A stretch of DNA of 64,000 nucleotides from Streptomyces sp. NBC_01304 (GCF_035975855.1 NZ_CP109055.1:1178001-1242000); one strand, 5' to 3'; shown: positions 25,153 to 34,127, numbered from the stretch's first letter. Translations and numbers: made by a program. The notes: generated from the sequence alone by a model not told the origin.

Positions 25153-27585
25153 ATGACGCGTTCCTGGTCCCGCCGCACCCTGCTCGCCGCGACCGGCGGC
25201 GCCGCACTCGCCCTGCCCTTCGCCGCACCGGCCCTGTTCACCGGGCAGGCCTCGGCGGCGGACGCGTACGGCGAGCTGCGTGCCAAGTGGCGCACCCTGA
25301 TCCTCGGCGAGGGGTTCAGCCCGACGGCCGAGCCCTTCAAGAGCCGCCTGGCCGAGCTCGGCACCAGCGCGAGCACCTACCGGGCCTCGATGTCCCCGGC
25401 GACCGGTTCGCTGTGGCCGGACCTGGTCTACGCGGACCCCGAGCCGGACACCGACCAGGAGTCGTTCACCTTCTCCGGCAACATGGCGAACAGCTACGGC
25501 CGCCTGAACACCATGGCCCAGGCCTACAGCCAGCCCGGCACCGGCCTGACCGGTGACGCCGCCCTGAAGTCGGCGATCCTCACGGGCCTGGACCACCTCT
25601 ACTCGAAGGTCTACAACGAGGGGCAGGCCCGCTACGGCAACTGGTGGAGCTGGCAGATAGGCGCCCCGCAGGCGCTCCTCGACGTCTGCGTCCTCATGTA
25701 CGACCAGCTGTCGGCGACGCAGATCGCCAACTACTGCAAGGCCGTGGACCACTTCGTGCCGGACTCCGCGGTGGGCTCGTACACGGGGACGTCCACCGGC
25801 GCCAACCGCGTCGACCTGTGCCGGGTCCTCGCGCTGCGCGGCGTCGTCGGTGCGAACTCCGCGAAGATCGCCCTGGCCAGGGACGCGCTCTCGCCGGTCT
25901 TCCCGTACGTCACCTCGGGCGACGGGCTCTACACCGACGGCTCGTTCATCCAGCACACCACCGTCCCCTACACCGGCTCGTACGGCTCGGTCATGCTTGG
26001 CGGTCTCGGCATGCTGTTCGCGCTGCTCGCCGGGTCCACCTGGGCGGTCACCGACGCCAAGCGGCAGATCATCTTAGACGCGGTGGAGCACGCCTGGGCG
26101 CCGTTCCTCTACAACGGCCTGGTCATGGACAACGTCGCGGGCCGCGCCATCAGCCGGGGCGTCGCCGCCGCCGACCCCAAGAAGATCCAGGCCGACGACC
26201 ATCTGCGCGGCCACTCCATCCTCGCCTCCATCGCCCTGCTCGGGCAGGGCGCCTCCGCCGCCGAGAACGGGCGCTGGCGAGGCCTGGTCAAGGGCTGGAT
26301 GCAGCGCGACTACTACAGCCCGCCGCTCAGCAACCCGTCACTGGGGCTGACAAGTCTGGCCCGGCTCAAGGCAGTTGCCGACGACTCTTCCGTGACCGCG
26401 ATCGCCGAGCCGACCGGGCACCGGCTGTTCACCGAGATGGCGCGGGCCACGCACCGCCGTCCCGGCTGGGCCGCCTCGATCAGCATGGCCGACAAGCGGA
26501 TCACGTACTACGAGACCGGCAACGGCGAGAACCTGCGCGGCTGGCACACCGGCTCGGGAATGCTCTCCTGGTGGGGCGACACCTTCGCCAACGGCCAGTA
26601 CAGCGACGCCTTTTGGCCCACCGTGGACCCCTACCGGCTGCCCGGCACCACCGCCTCCCGCAAGGTCCTCGCAGACGCGGCGGGCGGGGACTGGGGCGCC
26701 TCGAAGCCGGACGTCAACTGGGTCGGCGGCGCCTCCGACGGACAGCGGGCGGCCATCGGCCAGTACCTCAAGGGCCTGCAGTCCACCCTCATGGCGAAGA
26801 AGTCCTGGTTCTGCCTGGACGACACGATCGTGTGCCTCGGCGCGGGCATCAAGTGCACCGACGGCGCCGCGGTCGAGTCGACCGTGGAGAACCGCAACCT
26901 CGGCCCGACCGGCACCACGTCCTTCACCGTCGACGGCACCGCCAAGCCCACCACGGCCCCCTGGTCGGAAACGCTCACCGGCGCCAAGTGGGCGCACCTC
27001 GGCGGCCACGGCGGCTATGTCTTCCCCGGCGGCGCGAATATCAAGGCGCTGCGTCAGGAACGTACGGGCAAGTGGAGCGACATCAACAAGGGCGGCGCCA
27101 CCACCGCCGTCAGTCGCAAGTACCTCACGCTGTACGTCGACCACGGCACCAACCCGACCGCCGGGAGCTACGCGTACCAGCTGCTGCCCGGCGCGAGCGC
27201 GGCGCAGACCTCGGCCCGGTCCGCGGACGCCAACTGGCTGAAGGTCCTTGCCAATTCGGACAACCAGCAGGGCATCGCCGTGCCCGCGCTCGGCTTCACC
27301 GGGGTCAACTTCTGGTTCGGCGGGAGCGTCGGGACGCTCACCGCGAGCGCGCCCTGCGCGGTGATGATCAGCGAGAAGAGCGACGGTACGGCGGTGATCT
27401 GTGTCAGCGATCCGATGCGGATGCAGACGTCGCTGACCCTCACCTGGAACCGCGCCGTCACCTCGGTGACGTCCAAGCCCGCGACCGTGACGTCGGCGAC
27501 CACCGGCGCCTCGCTGAAGCTCACCTTCGGCGACCTCAGGGGCACTCGCGGCACCACCCAGAAGATCACCGTGAAGCTCGGCTGA
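25153..27585 (+). CDS. Exported polysaccharide lyase family 8 (810 aa)
   Basis: PL8 enzymes cleave hyaluronan, chondroitin or xanthan by beta-elimination. A Tat signal (SWSRRTLLAATGGAALAL) ends near residue 36. The alpha/alpha toroid domain includes an aromatic NWWSWQIGAP patch and the catalytic triad: Asn218 (TGAN), His268 and Tyr277 (IQHTTVPYTGSYG). The spacing fits chondroitin AC lyase (Asn to His 50, His to Tyr 9). Beta-sandwich domains follow, as in the family, and the length is typical. Codon 308 is TTA (26074-26076), so translation should depend on bldA. The substrate among PL8 options cannot be decided from these motifs. A second PL8 gene lies at 49684. Confidence 0.93.
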   Translation: MTRSWSRRTLLAATGGAALALPFAAPALFTGQASAADAYGELRAKWRTLILGEGFSPTAEPFKSRLAELGTSASTYRASMSPATGSLWPDLVYADPEPDTDQESFTFSGNMANSYGRLNTMAQAYSQPGTGLTGDAALKSAILTGLDHLYSKVYNEGQARYGNWWSWQIGAPQALLDVCVLMYDQLSATQIANYCKAVDHFVPDSAVGSYTGTSTGANRVDLCRVLALRGVVGANSAKIALARDALSPVFPYVTSGDGLYTDGSFIQHTTVPYTGSYGSVMLGGLGMLFALLAGSTWAVTDAKRQIILDAVEHAWAPFLYNGLVMDNVAGRAISRGVAAADPKKIQADDHLRGHSILASIALLGQGASAAENGRWRGLVKGWMQRDYYSPPLSNPSLGLTSLARLKAVADDSSVTAIAEPTGHRLFTEMARATHRRPGWAASISMADKRITYYETGNGENLRGWHTGSGMLSWWGDTFANGQYSDAFWPTVDPYRLPGTTASRKVLADAAGGDWGASKPDVNWVGGASDGQRAAIGQYLKGLQSTLMAKKSWFCLDDTIVCLGAGIKCTDGAAVESTVENRNLGPTGTTSFTVDGTAKPTTAPWSETLTGAKWAHLGGHGGYVFPGGANIKALRQERTGKWSDINKGGATTAVSRKYLTLYVDHGTNPTAGSYAYQLLPGASAAQTSARSADANWLKVLANSDNQQGIAVPALGFTGVNFWFGGSVGTLTASAPCAVMISEKSDGTAVICVSDPMRMQTSLTLTWNRAVTSVTSKPATVTSATTGASLKLTFGDLRGTRGTTQKITVKLG

Positions 27586-27602
27586 CCCACGGCGGGGGGA
27601 TG

Positions 27603-27721
27603 AGAGCCTGCCTTTGAACCCCCGTCGTTCGCGCGAAGCGCGGGCGCAGCGGCGTTCGGTGCGTGCGCTCGGCGTGCGTGCCGGGCGTCGGGGCGCAGGC
27701 GGGGGTTCAAAGGCAGGCTCT
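27603..27721. repeat. Inverted repeat element, 22-bp arms
   Basis: The arms at 27603-27624 and 27700-27721 are perfect complements (AGAGCCTGCCTTTGAACCCC and beyond) and enclose about 75 bp with further self-complementary pieces. A related element with a similar arm (AGAGCCTGTCTTCAAACTCC) lies at 49458. It follows the PL8 gene, and its transcript could fold as a terminator. Confidence 0.8.
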
Positions 27722-27778
27722 GAGCCCGGACGGACCACGCGGCGGGCGGCGGGCGCGGGCCTTGCCCACCATGGGGAC

Positions 27779-29341
27779 ATGATCTCTGTGTCTCGTGCCG
27801 TCGCCGTCGTGTGCAGTGCCGCCCTGACGGCGGCCGTCTCGGGCTGCGCGGGCGGTTCCCCGCAGCAGCCGGTCAAGGCCGCCCCGTCGCCCCTCCCCGT
27901 CGCCGCGAAGGCGTCCGCGTCGGCGTCCGCCGCGCCCCGCCACCGCCCGTTCCCCGCGGTGCCGAGCATCGCCGAGTGCCGCAAGGTCCTCGGCTCGGCC
28001 TGCTACACGGCGGACCAGGTCCGCACGGCGTACGGCATCGACAAGCTCAACTCCGAGGGGCTGACCGGCAAGGGCCGCACGGTCGTGGTCTATGAGGAGG
28101 TCGTGCCGGACACCCTGAAGAAGGACCTGGAGACCTTCAGCAAGGCCATGAAGCTGCCCGCCCCCGACGTCACGGTCGAGACGTACGCGCCGGGCGGTTC
28201 CGTCGCCAAGTTCGACGCACGCAACGAGACGATGGCACGGTCCGCCACCGAGGCGACCCTCGATGTGCAGATGGTGCACATGGCCGCGCCCGACGCGAAG
28301 ATCGTCGTCACCCAGATCGGGCTGCCCGGCGCCGCGTTCCGCAGCGGCGCCTCGCAGCAGCCCAAGCCGGAGACCGCCGAGCAGGCGGCACAGGGGGCGA
28401 AGGCGGGGGCCGCGCTGATCATGGACGGGATCGCCCAGAGCGTGGACAAGCACAGCCCGGACGCCCTCTCGATCAGCTTCGGCCTCCAGGAGTACACGGC
28501 TGCCGACAGCACCATGTTCCCCGCCGAGGCGCTGGAGAAGCTCAGCGCGCCGCTGGCCGAGGTCGTCGCGGGCGGCACCACGCTGGTGGCGAGCGCCGGG
28601 GACTCCGGGGCCGCTCCCCCGGTCGGCCGGGAGCACCAGCGGGTCAGGTCCGTGTCGTGGCCGGCCTCCGACCCGAGCGTGCTCTCCCTCGGCGCCTCCC
28701 GGCTGCACCTGGACGACCAGGGCAAGCGCACCGCCCCGGACACGGTGTGGAGCGACCGCCACGGAGCCACCGGCGGTGGACCTTCGCAGACCTTCGCACG
28801 GCCCGGCTACCAGAACGGCGTGGAGAAGGTGACCGGGAAGCAGCGCGGTACGTCCGACATCTCCATGGACGGCTCCGCGTCCGGCGGGACGCTGATCTAC
28901 CAGGGGTTCCTGCCCGAGGGCGCGGGCTGGATGCCGGTGGGCGGGACCAGCGAGTCCGCGCCGATGTTCGCGGCTCTGGTCGCGCTGGCGAACCAACAGG
29001 CGGAGGCCCGGATCGGCTCCGTGCACGAGGCGCTGTACGGACTTGTGGGCAAGCCGGAGGGCGGAGTTGTCGACATCACCGAGGGCGTCAACGGCCCGGA
29101 CGGCTTCCGGGCCGGGCCCGGCTACGACCTGGCCTCCGGGCTGGGAACCGTGGACGCATCCGTCTTCGTCCCAGCGCTGGCGGCCGCGGCATCGGGTGCG
29201 GACGCCGGCTCGGATTCGGGCGCGGCCGCCGACTCAGAGCCGCAGGCGGACCCTCAGTCGCAGCCGAAGGTAAAGCCCGAGCCCGAGCCCGAGTCCTATT
29301 CAGAGCCGGAGTCGGAGTCGTACTCCGAGTCGGACGAGTGA
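27779..29341 (+). CDS. S53 (sedolisin) family peptidase, lipoprotein (520 aa)
   Basis: This is a serine-carboxyl peptidase of the sedolisin/kumamolisin type, anchored outside the membrane. The lipobox is VSGC with Cys23. The catalytic Glu and Asp lie in SATEATLDVQMVHMAAP, and the catalytic Ser in GGTSESAPMFAAL. A late DLASGLGTVDAS region fits the calcium-binding end. No pro-kumamolisin activation domain is visible: the catalytic fold begins soon after a short Ala/Pro linker. The last about 60 residues are a Ser/Glu/Pro-rich tail. The ATG at 27779 begins the signal sequence; no good ribosome site is seen. The next gene encodes a cystatin-like protein, though cystatins inhibit cysteine peptidases and not this class. 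Confidence 0.88.
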   Translation: MISVSRAVAVVCSAALTAAVSGCAGGSPQQPVKAAPSPLPVAAKASASASAAPRHRPFPAVPSIAECRKVLGSACYTADQVRTAYGIDKLNSEGLTGKGRTVVVYEEVVPDTLKKDLETFSKAMKLPAPDVTVETYAPGGSVAKFDARNETMARSATEATLDVQMVHMAAPDAKIVVTQIGLPGAAFRSGASQQPKPETAEQAAQGAKAGAALIMDGIAQSVDKHSPDALSISFGLQEYTAADSTMFPAEALEKLSAPLAEVVAGGTTLVASAGDSGAAPPVGREHQRVRSVSWPASDPSVLSLGASRLHLDDQGKRTAPDTVWSDRHGATGGGPSQTFARPGYQNGVEKVTGKQRGTSDISMDGSASGGTLIYQGFLPEGAGWMPVGGTSESAPMFAALVALANQQAEARIGSVHEALYGLVGKPEGGVVDITEGVNGPDGFRAGPGYDLASGLGTVDASVFVPALAAAASGADAGSDSGAAADSEPQADPQSQPKVKPEPEPESYSEPESESYSESDE

Positions 29342-29423
29342 CGTCCGGGCGGCCGGGTGACCTCGGGCCCGCGTGACCCGTTGATGCGGCATCGAACGTA
29401 CGGGGCACGGAAGGGCGGACGCG

Positions 29424-29885
29424 GTGCGCAGGTGGACCGGACGACATGTACGAGCCGGAGCGGTGACGCTCCTGGCGACAACGGCCCTCGTCGGCGGGGC
29501 GGGCCCCGCCGCGACGGCAGGCCAGGAAGGAGTGCCCGTGTGCGCGCAGGCCGGTGAGCCGTTCCCGGAACCGCCCGAGGGAACCGCGGGCGCCATCCAC
29601 CCCGCTCCCGCCGACGACGCCGACATCCAGGAGATGGCGGCCTGGGCCATCGCCGAGGCCAACCGCACCGAGGGACGCGGACCTGACACGGCGTACCGCC
29701 TGGAGTGCGTGGCCGCCGCCGGGCGGCAGGTCGTGGCCGGCTCGCTGTACCACCTCCACCTCCGCCTCGACCGACCCGAACCCCGCCGGGCGACCGCGGT
29801 CGTCTGGGACAAACCCTGGGAGAACTTCCGTGAGCTGCAAGACTTTTCGACCACTGATGACCGGCCGGCCGATGTCGCGCACTGA
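29424..29885 (+). CDS. Secreted cystatin-like (phytocystatin-type) protein (153 aa)
   Basis: It has a Sec signal peptide to about residue 32 (LLATTALVGGAGPAATA). The mature part carries the three cystatin elements in order: the helix MAAWAIAEAN (71-80), close to the plant signature LARFAVxEHN; the inhibitory loop QVVAG (102-106) in GRQVVAGSLYHLHL; and the second hairpin tryptophan in DKPWENFRELQDF (PW at 131-132), nearly identical to plant cystatin ends. Cystatins are tight inhibitors of papain-like cysteine peptidases. Two cysteines (40 and 95) could form a disulfide. The GTG at 29424 is used. It follows the S53 peptidase gene by 82 bp and overlaps the next secreted gene. The assignment rests on motif order and I regard it as good. 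Confidence 0.75.
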   Translation: MRRWTGRHVRAGAVTLLATTALVGGAGPAATAGQEGVPVCAQAGEPFPEPPEGTAGAIHPAPADDADIQEMAAWAIAEANRTEGRGPDTAYRLECVAAAGRQVVAGSLYHLHLRLDRPEPRRATAVVWDKPWENFRELQDFSTTDDRPADVAH

Positions 29886-30333
29886 GCCGGGCAGGCGCGT
29901 CCGAGTGCCGCGTCTGCGCCTCGCCGCCGTGGCCGCCGCCGCGCTGCTCGTGCTGCCGGCCGGCCAAGGCGTCGCGTACGCCGTGGAGCCCGAGGAGCTG
30001 GCCGGCACCTGGGTGTCGCCCGCGAGCGGTGACCGTGGCTATCCCCGGGAAGTGGACTTCGACGCCTCCGGTACGTTCCGCGTGCGTGACCTGGTGTCGC
30101 CGTGCCCGCCGAAGGTGCAGTGCGTCTGGTCGGGCATCAACAGCGCGCAGGGAACGTATGCCGTGGAGGGCGATGACGTACGGCTGACGTACGACAACGG
30201 TCGCACCGACGCGATGCCCGATCAACTACGGTACGAGGAACCGCAGTTGATCGAGGAGCTGCCGGACGGCGGCCGTGCGGAGTACACCCGTCGCGCGGGG
30301 TGCGGCGGTCACGGCGCGGTCGAGGAGTCCTGA
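29872..30333 (+). CDS. Secreted hypothetical protein (153 aa)
   Basis: A basic N-terminus and hydrophobic core (LRLAAVAAAALLVLPAGQGVAYA) form a Sec signal peptide. The mature domain is a small beta-rich fold: ELAGTWVSPASGDRGYPREVDFDASGTFRVRDLV, with Cys pairs in PCPPKVQCVW and a lone Cys near the end. The GTW opening and the strand pattern recall lipocalin-like META or small surface domains, but I cannot name it. The start overlaps the cystatin-like gene by 14 bases, so the two are translated together. An ATG at 29857 is the alternative. Its 3' end overlaps the convergent DUF2867 gene. Confidence 0.7.
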   Translation: MSRTEPGRRVRVPRLRLAAVAAAALLVLPAGQGVAYAVEPEELAGTWVSPASGDRGYPREVDFDASGTFRVRDLVSPCPPKVQCVWSGINSAQGTYAVEGDDVRLTYDNGRTDAMPDQLRYEEPQLIEELPDGGRAEYTRRAGCGGHGAVEES

Positions 30334-30911
30334 GCGCGGCCGGCCTCCCACTCCTTGGCGATCCCGCGCATCAGCGGCGGATACACGAGCACATGCCGGA
30401 ACGGCCCGATCAGGCCCATGTAGGCCTTGCCGAACAGGCCGTTGGGCTTCACCAGGACGGCCATCTGTCCGCGGTGGCCGCCCGCTCCGTCCTCGACCCA
30501 GCTGAGGTGCATCACCCCGTGCACGGTGCGGTTGCCCATCTCGGCGGCCCACTCGTCCTTTGCCAGGTACACCGAGGTGAAGGGCAGGCGGTCGAACTCC
30601 GGCCCCCTCGGCCCGTCGCGCAGATCGGCCGGCAGCCGGTCGCGCAGCGTCGGCACCCGCTTGCCGACGCCGGAGTCCGGGTCGTCCCAGCCGAAGATCT
30701 TTCCGAGCTTCCAGCGGATGGAGAACAGGGTGCGGGCCACCCAGGACGGGTTGTCCGAGGTGTCGCCCCCGGAGGTCTGCCGGATCAGCCGCGGGAAGTC
30801 GTCGGGGCCGCCGGGCGTCGGCAGCGCCCACACGTCGTAGAGGCGGAAGTCGGGCGTGATCTCGTGGATCCGCCACGGCCGGGAAGTGTGTGCGGAGTCG
30901 GGGAGTTTCAT
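30309..30911 (-). CDS. DUF2867 family protein (200 aa)
   Basis: The protein matches the DUF2867 pattern: an N-terminal HTSRPWRIHEITPDFRLYDVWALPTPG, then a middle FDRLPFTSVYLAKDEWAAEMGNRTVHGVMHLSWV and a C-terminal MGLIGPFRHVLVYPPLMR. The fold is alpha/beta and lacks a signal. The function is unknown in the family. It starts 32 bp after the TetR gene on the same strand, so it is likely the TetR's target. The last 25 bases overlap the convergent secreted gene. Confidence 0.82.
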   Translation of the reverse strand: MKLPDSAHTSRPWRIHEITPDFRLYDVWALPTPGGPDDFPRLIRQTSGGDTSDNPSWVARTLFSIRWKLGKIFGWDDPDSGVGKRVPTLRDRLPADLRDGPRGPEFDRLPFTSVYLAKDEWAAEMGNRTVHGVMHLSWVEDGAGGHRGQMAVLVKPNGLFGKAYMGLIGPFRHVLVYPPLMRGIAKEWEAGRAQDSSTAP

Positions 30912-30943
30912 TGCGTGGACCTCCAGCTGTTCAGTCAGGTCTG

Positions 30944-31564
30944 TCAGGTCTGTGTCACTGCCAGGGGGTCGAGGCCGAGTACGCCCGCCACGGCGCGCGC
31001 GGTGAGCAGTTCGTCTAGGGGGGCCCGGTCGGCCAGCGCGCTGACGGTGCCGTCGAGGGCGCCGACGAAGGCCAGGGCGAGGGTCCTGGCGGGCGGTCCC
31101 GGCGGGATCGTGCCCGCTGCCCGGCCGGCGTTGATGAGCCGCCGGCAGCGCTTGACCAACTGCTCGTAGCGGCGCTCGACCTCATGCCCGACGGGGTGGT
31201 CCTGGCCGCTGAACTCGATCCTCAGCGCGGTCGCCACGCGGGCCCCGGTGCGCCGGCAGTAGACGGCGTGACCGCGGGCCAGGGCGAGCAGCGCGGCCAC
31301 CGGCTCGGACTCCCGCTCGATCTGGGGGCCCACCTGCTGCATCCAGGTCTCGCCGATCCAGTCGAGCACGGCCAGGGTCAGGTCCTGCTTGTCCTTGAAC
31401 TGGTGGTAGAGCGCGCCGCGCGAGTATCCGGCCTCGCGTGCCACCTGTTCGAGCTTGAGGTGGCCGTAGCCGTAGCGGGACAGGCCTCGGGCCGCCGACT
31501 CCAGCAGGGCGCCGCGCGTGCGGGCGCTGCGGTCGGCCTGGCTCTCCCGGTTACGTACATGCAT
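30944..31564 (-). CDS. TetR-family transcriptional regulator (206 aa)
   Basis: The N-terminal TetR helix-turn-helix is clear: RGALLESAARGLSRYGYGHLKL, EQVAREAGYSRGALYHQFKDKQD (read in two parts). The C-terminal domain is helical and binds an unknown ligand. The ATG at 31564 lies inside a 20-bp palindrome, and TAACAT lies eight bases upstream, which suggests a leaderless, self-repressed transcript. It is followed by the DUF2867 gene in the same direction. Confidence 0.9.
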   Translation of the reverse strand: MHVRNRESQADRSARTRGALLESAARGLSRYGYGHLKLEQVAREAGYSRGALYHQFKDKQDLTLAVLDWIGETWMQQVGPQIERESEPVAALLALARGHAVYCRRTGARVATALRIEFSGQDHPVGHEVERRYEQLVKRCRRLINAGRAAGTIPPGPPARTLALAFVGALDGTVSALADRAPLDELLTARAVAGVLGLDPLAVTQT

Positions 31565-31571
31565 GTATGTA
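31552..31571. promoter_or_regulatory. 20-bp palindrome over the TetR start codon
   Basis: The core TACATGCATGTA (31556-31567) is a perfect palindrome and extends to 20 bp with one mismatched pair. It overlaps the start codon and abuts a TAACAT -10-like hexamer on the minus strand, as expected of an autorepression site. Confidence 0.6.
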
Positions 31572-31581
31572 TGTTAGCGCG

Positions 31582-31620
31582 CGTCACCCAGCCCGCGCAC
31601 GGGGGCCGGGCTGGGTGACG
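31582..31620 (-). terminator. Terminator hairpin after the collagenase gene
   Basis: A perfect 13-bp stem (CGTCACCCAGCCC at 31582-31594 with 31608-31620) and a 13-base loop lie about 40 bp after the collagenase stop on the minus strand and just before the TetR promoter. Confidence 0.8.
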
Positions 31621-31661
31621 AGGCGGGTGCTGAGCTGGAGCTTTACCTGGAGTCAGTGAGG

Positions 31662-34031
31662 TCAGCCGCGCAGGGGGCCCTCACAGGTGTAGGACGCGGT
31701 GCCGGCCGCGCCCGTGTTCCACATCTCGACCTTGCCGAAGGTGCAGTTCATGTCCTTGAAGTTGTTCGCCGCGGGAGCCGTGCGGTCGAGGATGAAGTAG
31801 TCGACGGTCTCGGACATGTCCTTGAAGATCTGGTCGGGGTCGGCGGGGTCGGTGATGTTGGCGGTGATCCGGCCGGTGCAGGTGAAGCGCGGCTTGTCGG
31901 CCGTGGTGTCGCCGGCCGACTTGCGGCAGTCGGGGGTGTTGGAGGTGGCCGCCGCGAAGGCTGTCTTGATCTCGGCGGCCGTGGCGTGGCGCAGCCCGGC
32001 CGGGTCCTCGTACTTGGTGTCCGGCACGAAGAGTTCGTCGACCTTGGCGATCTTCTCGTCGAGGAACTTGTCGTAGGCGGCCTGGGTGCCGGGGTCCTTG
32101 CCCACGTTGTCGCGCCAGGCGTCGAAGCCCCGGACGTCGTTCGCGCGCAGGTACCCGTACATCGACCGCAGCAGGGCGGGGCGCTCGGTCCACAGGAACT
32201 CGAAGAACGTGCCGGCGTAGTTGTAAAACCGGAATCCGTCGCCGTCGTACGTGGCGTGCACGAGTTGGTCGACGGTCATGCGCGGACCGCCGCCCGCGGT
32301 GTCGTTGATGATCCCCTTCACCAGCGACTTGCGCACCAGGATGCCGTCGTCGCGGGTCGCGCCGTCGAAGAATTCGGCGGTGCCCTCGTCCATCGCGGTC
32401 GTCCGGTCGCCGGTGTACCAGTCGCCCTCGCCGAAGAAGCCCGGCACGGCGAAGCGTCCGTTGAGGTAGTGCGTGTACTCGTGGCGGAACAGCTCTTCCA
32501 GGGTCAGCGAGGAGTCCTGGGGGACGCGCCGCTGGTACGTGTAGAACGTCGCGCCGCGCTCGATGTAGACGCCGCCGTTGTTGGTGTCCATGCCGGTGAG
32601 GATGGGGTGGTACGTCTCGTAGTCGGCGCGGGAGCCGTACAGGACGATGTTCAGAGTGGTGTTGGGGTCGCCGGCGAGGGGTTCGTCGGTGCCGAGGACG
32701 CGGTGGTACTGGGCCTTGACCTGCTTGCTCGCGTAGTAGAGCTGGTCGACGGTGGCCCGGTCGAGGCCGGTGCGGACCTTGATGGCTCCGTTGTCGTACG
32801 TGTACGTGTAGGGGAAGATCCGCTTCTCGATGTCGGCCTTGCAGACGTTGTAGGGGGCGCAGGCCTCGTAGAAGTTGAGCCACCCCACCACGGAGGCCCA
32901 GGGCTGGCTGCCGGTGCCGAAGTTGCGCTCGGCGGTGCCGAGGAGCGGGCCGAGGTCGGCGACGATCTGCGTCTTGAGGGCGGCGATCTGGCCGAAGCGT
33001 CCGTATTCGCCGAGCGCGTCGCGTACGACCCAGGCATTGGGCGTGCCCTTGAGGTGGGTGTGGCCGGCGAAGGCGCTGAACTTCGCGCGGTAGTCGGCGT
33101 CCTGGGTGACGGCGGCGTGGAAGGCGGTGTCGTTGTTGCCGGGGTAGACGCCGAGGTAGTTGGCCGAGAGCGCGGCGAGGGCGGCGCCGCCCCAGGCGGG
33201 GTCGGTGGCGGTGTCCGGGTGGGCGGCGTCGAGTTGGGCCAGGACCTTTTTGATCAGGGGCAGTTGGTACTGGCGCAGGCCGGTGGAGCCGCCGGTGGTG
33301 AGGGCTTCGCGCAGGGTCTCGGCGTTGGACTTGGTCGTGTCGAAGGAGCGGGCCGCGGTGCCGAAGGCGTTGATCGCGTCGCGCAGGGTGGTGCTGGTGG
33401 GGCCGTCGGTGACGTCGATCTCGTCGTGGCTGAAGTCGTGGTAGACGAGCGCGTGCAGGTAGGTGAACAGCTCCAGGAGGTGGGTGCTGTTCTTTCCGTC
33501 GTGCGACGCCGAAAGGGACTTGGCGCGATTGGCGACCGCCTGGGCGTGGGCGTCGGACATGACGCGGGCGAGGCGGGCGTCCCAGGTCCACAGGATGTCG
33601 CGCAGGCAGCCGTCGGCGGTGACGGCCGGGTCGGTGAGGAAGTCGGCGAGCTGGGTGGGGGTCAGGCCGGTGATGCCGTCCAGGGTGCAGGGCACTCCGG
33701 CGGCGGTCTTCGCGTTCCCCTTGGCCCGCGTGACCGAGGCGGCCTTGAGGGGGTGGGCGCCGGGGACGCGGCCCTTGACGATGCCGGCGGGGGCGACTGC
33801 CGGGCGGGGCTTGGAGCTGGGGGCCTTGCCGTAGCGGTCGACCTCGTCGAAGGGGTTGCGGTGGTCCGAGCCGGTGCCCGTGGCGCCCGGTGCGGCCGCG
33901 GGACGGAAGGTGGCCGGGGCCTGCGGGGCGGTCCGGGTGTCGGCCTGGGCGAGCGGGGCGGCCGGCGCGAGGAGGGCCGCGGCCATGGCGGCGGTGAGCA
34001 GGGGCTTGCGTATGCGTCTGGACGTGGTCAC
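31662..34031 (-). CDS. Secreted collagenase, peptidase family M9 (789 aa)
   Basis: This is an extracellular zinc collagenase. A Sec or Tat-like signal (SRRIRKPLLTAAMAAALLAPAAPLAQA) leads. The activator domain runs through the first half, with the typical GLTPTQLADFLTD opening and YLGVYPGNNDTAFH. The zinc motif HEYTH is at residues 517-521, and the third ligand Glu lies in MDEGTAEF (about 549). A small C-terminal domain with paired cysteines (DCRKSAGD, FTCTGRITANI, MNCTFGKVEMWNTG) may bind substrate. The GTG at 34031 has GGAG five bases away; an ATG 15 codons earlier lacks a site. It is divergent from the hydroxyproline catabolic operon, so collagen would feed that pathway. Confidence 0.93.
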   Translation of the reverse strand: MTTSRRIRKPLLTAAMAAALLAPAAPLAQADTRTAPQAPATFRPAAAPGATGTGSDHRNPFDEVDRYGKAPSSKPRPAVAPAGIVKGRVPGAHPLKAASVTRAKGNAKTAAGVPCTLDGITGLTPTQLADFLTDPAVTADGCLRDILWTWDARLARVMSDAHAQAVANRAKSLSASHDGKNSTHLLELFTYLHALVYHDFSHDEIDVTDGPTSTTLRDAINAFGTAARSFDTTKSNAETLREALTTGGSTGLRQYQLPLIKKVLAQLDAAHPDTATDPAWGGAALAALSANYLGVYPGNNDTAFHAAVTQDADYRAKFSAFAGHTHLKGTPNAWVVRDALGEYGRFGQIAALKTQIVADLGPLLGTAERNFGTGSQPWASVVGWLNFYEACAPYNVCKADIEKRIFPYTYTYDNGAIKVRTGLDRATVDQLYYASKQVKAQYHRVLGTDEPLAGDPNTTLNIVLYGSRADYETYHPILTGMDTNNGGVYIERGATFYTYQRRVPQDSSLTLEELFRHEYTHYLNGRFAVPGFFGEGDWYTGDRTTAMDEGTAEFFDGATRDDGILVRKSLVKGIINDTAGGGPRMTVDQLVHATYDGDGFRFYNYAGTFFEFLWTERPALLRSMYGYLRANDVRGFDAWRDNVGKDPGTQAAYDKFLDEKIAKVDELFVPDTKYEDPAGLRHATAAEIKTAFAAATSNTPDCRKSAGDTTADKPRFTCTGRITANITDPADPDQIFKDMSETVDYFILDRTAPAANNFKDMNCTFGKVEMWNTGAAGTASYTCEGPLRG

Positions 34032-34127
34032 CGAAGTCTCCTGGGTGAAGGGGGAATTGCCTGGGGGGTGGCGCATCGGTGCGATGACCGGGGCGCGCGA
34101 AGACGTCGTCGTCTCCGCGCACCCCGG

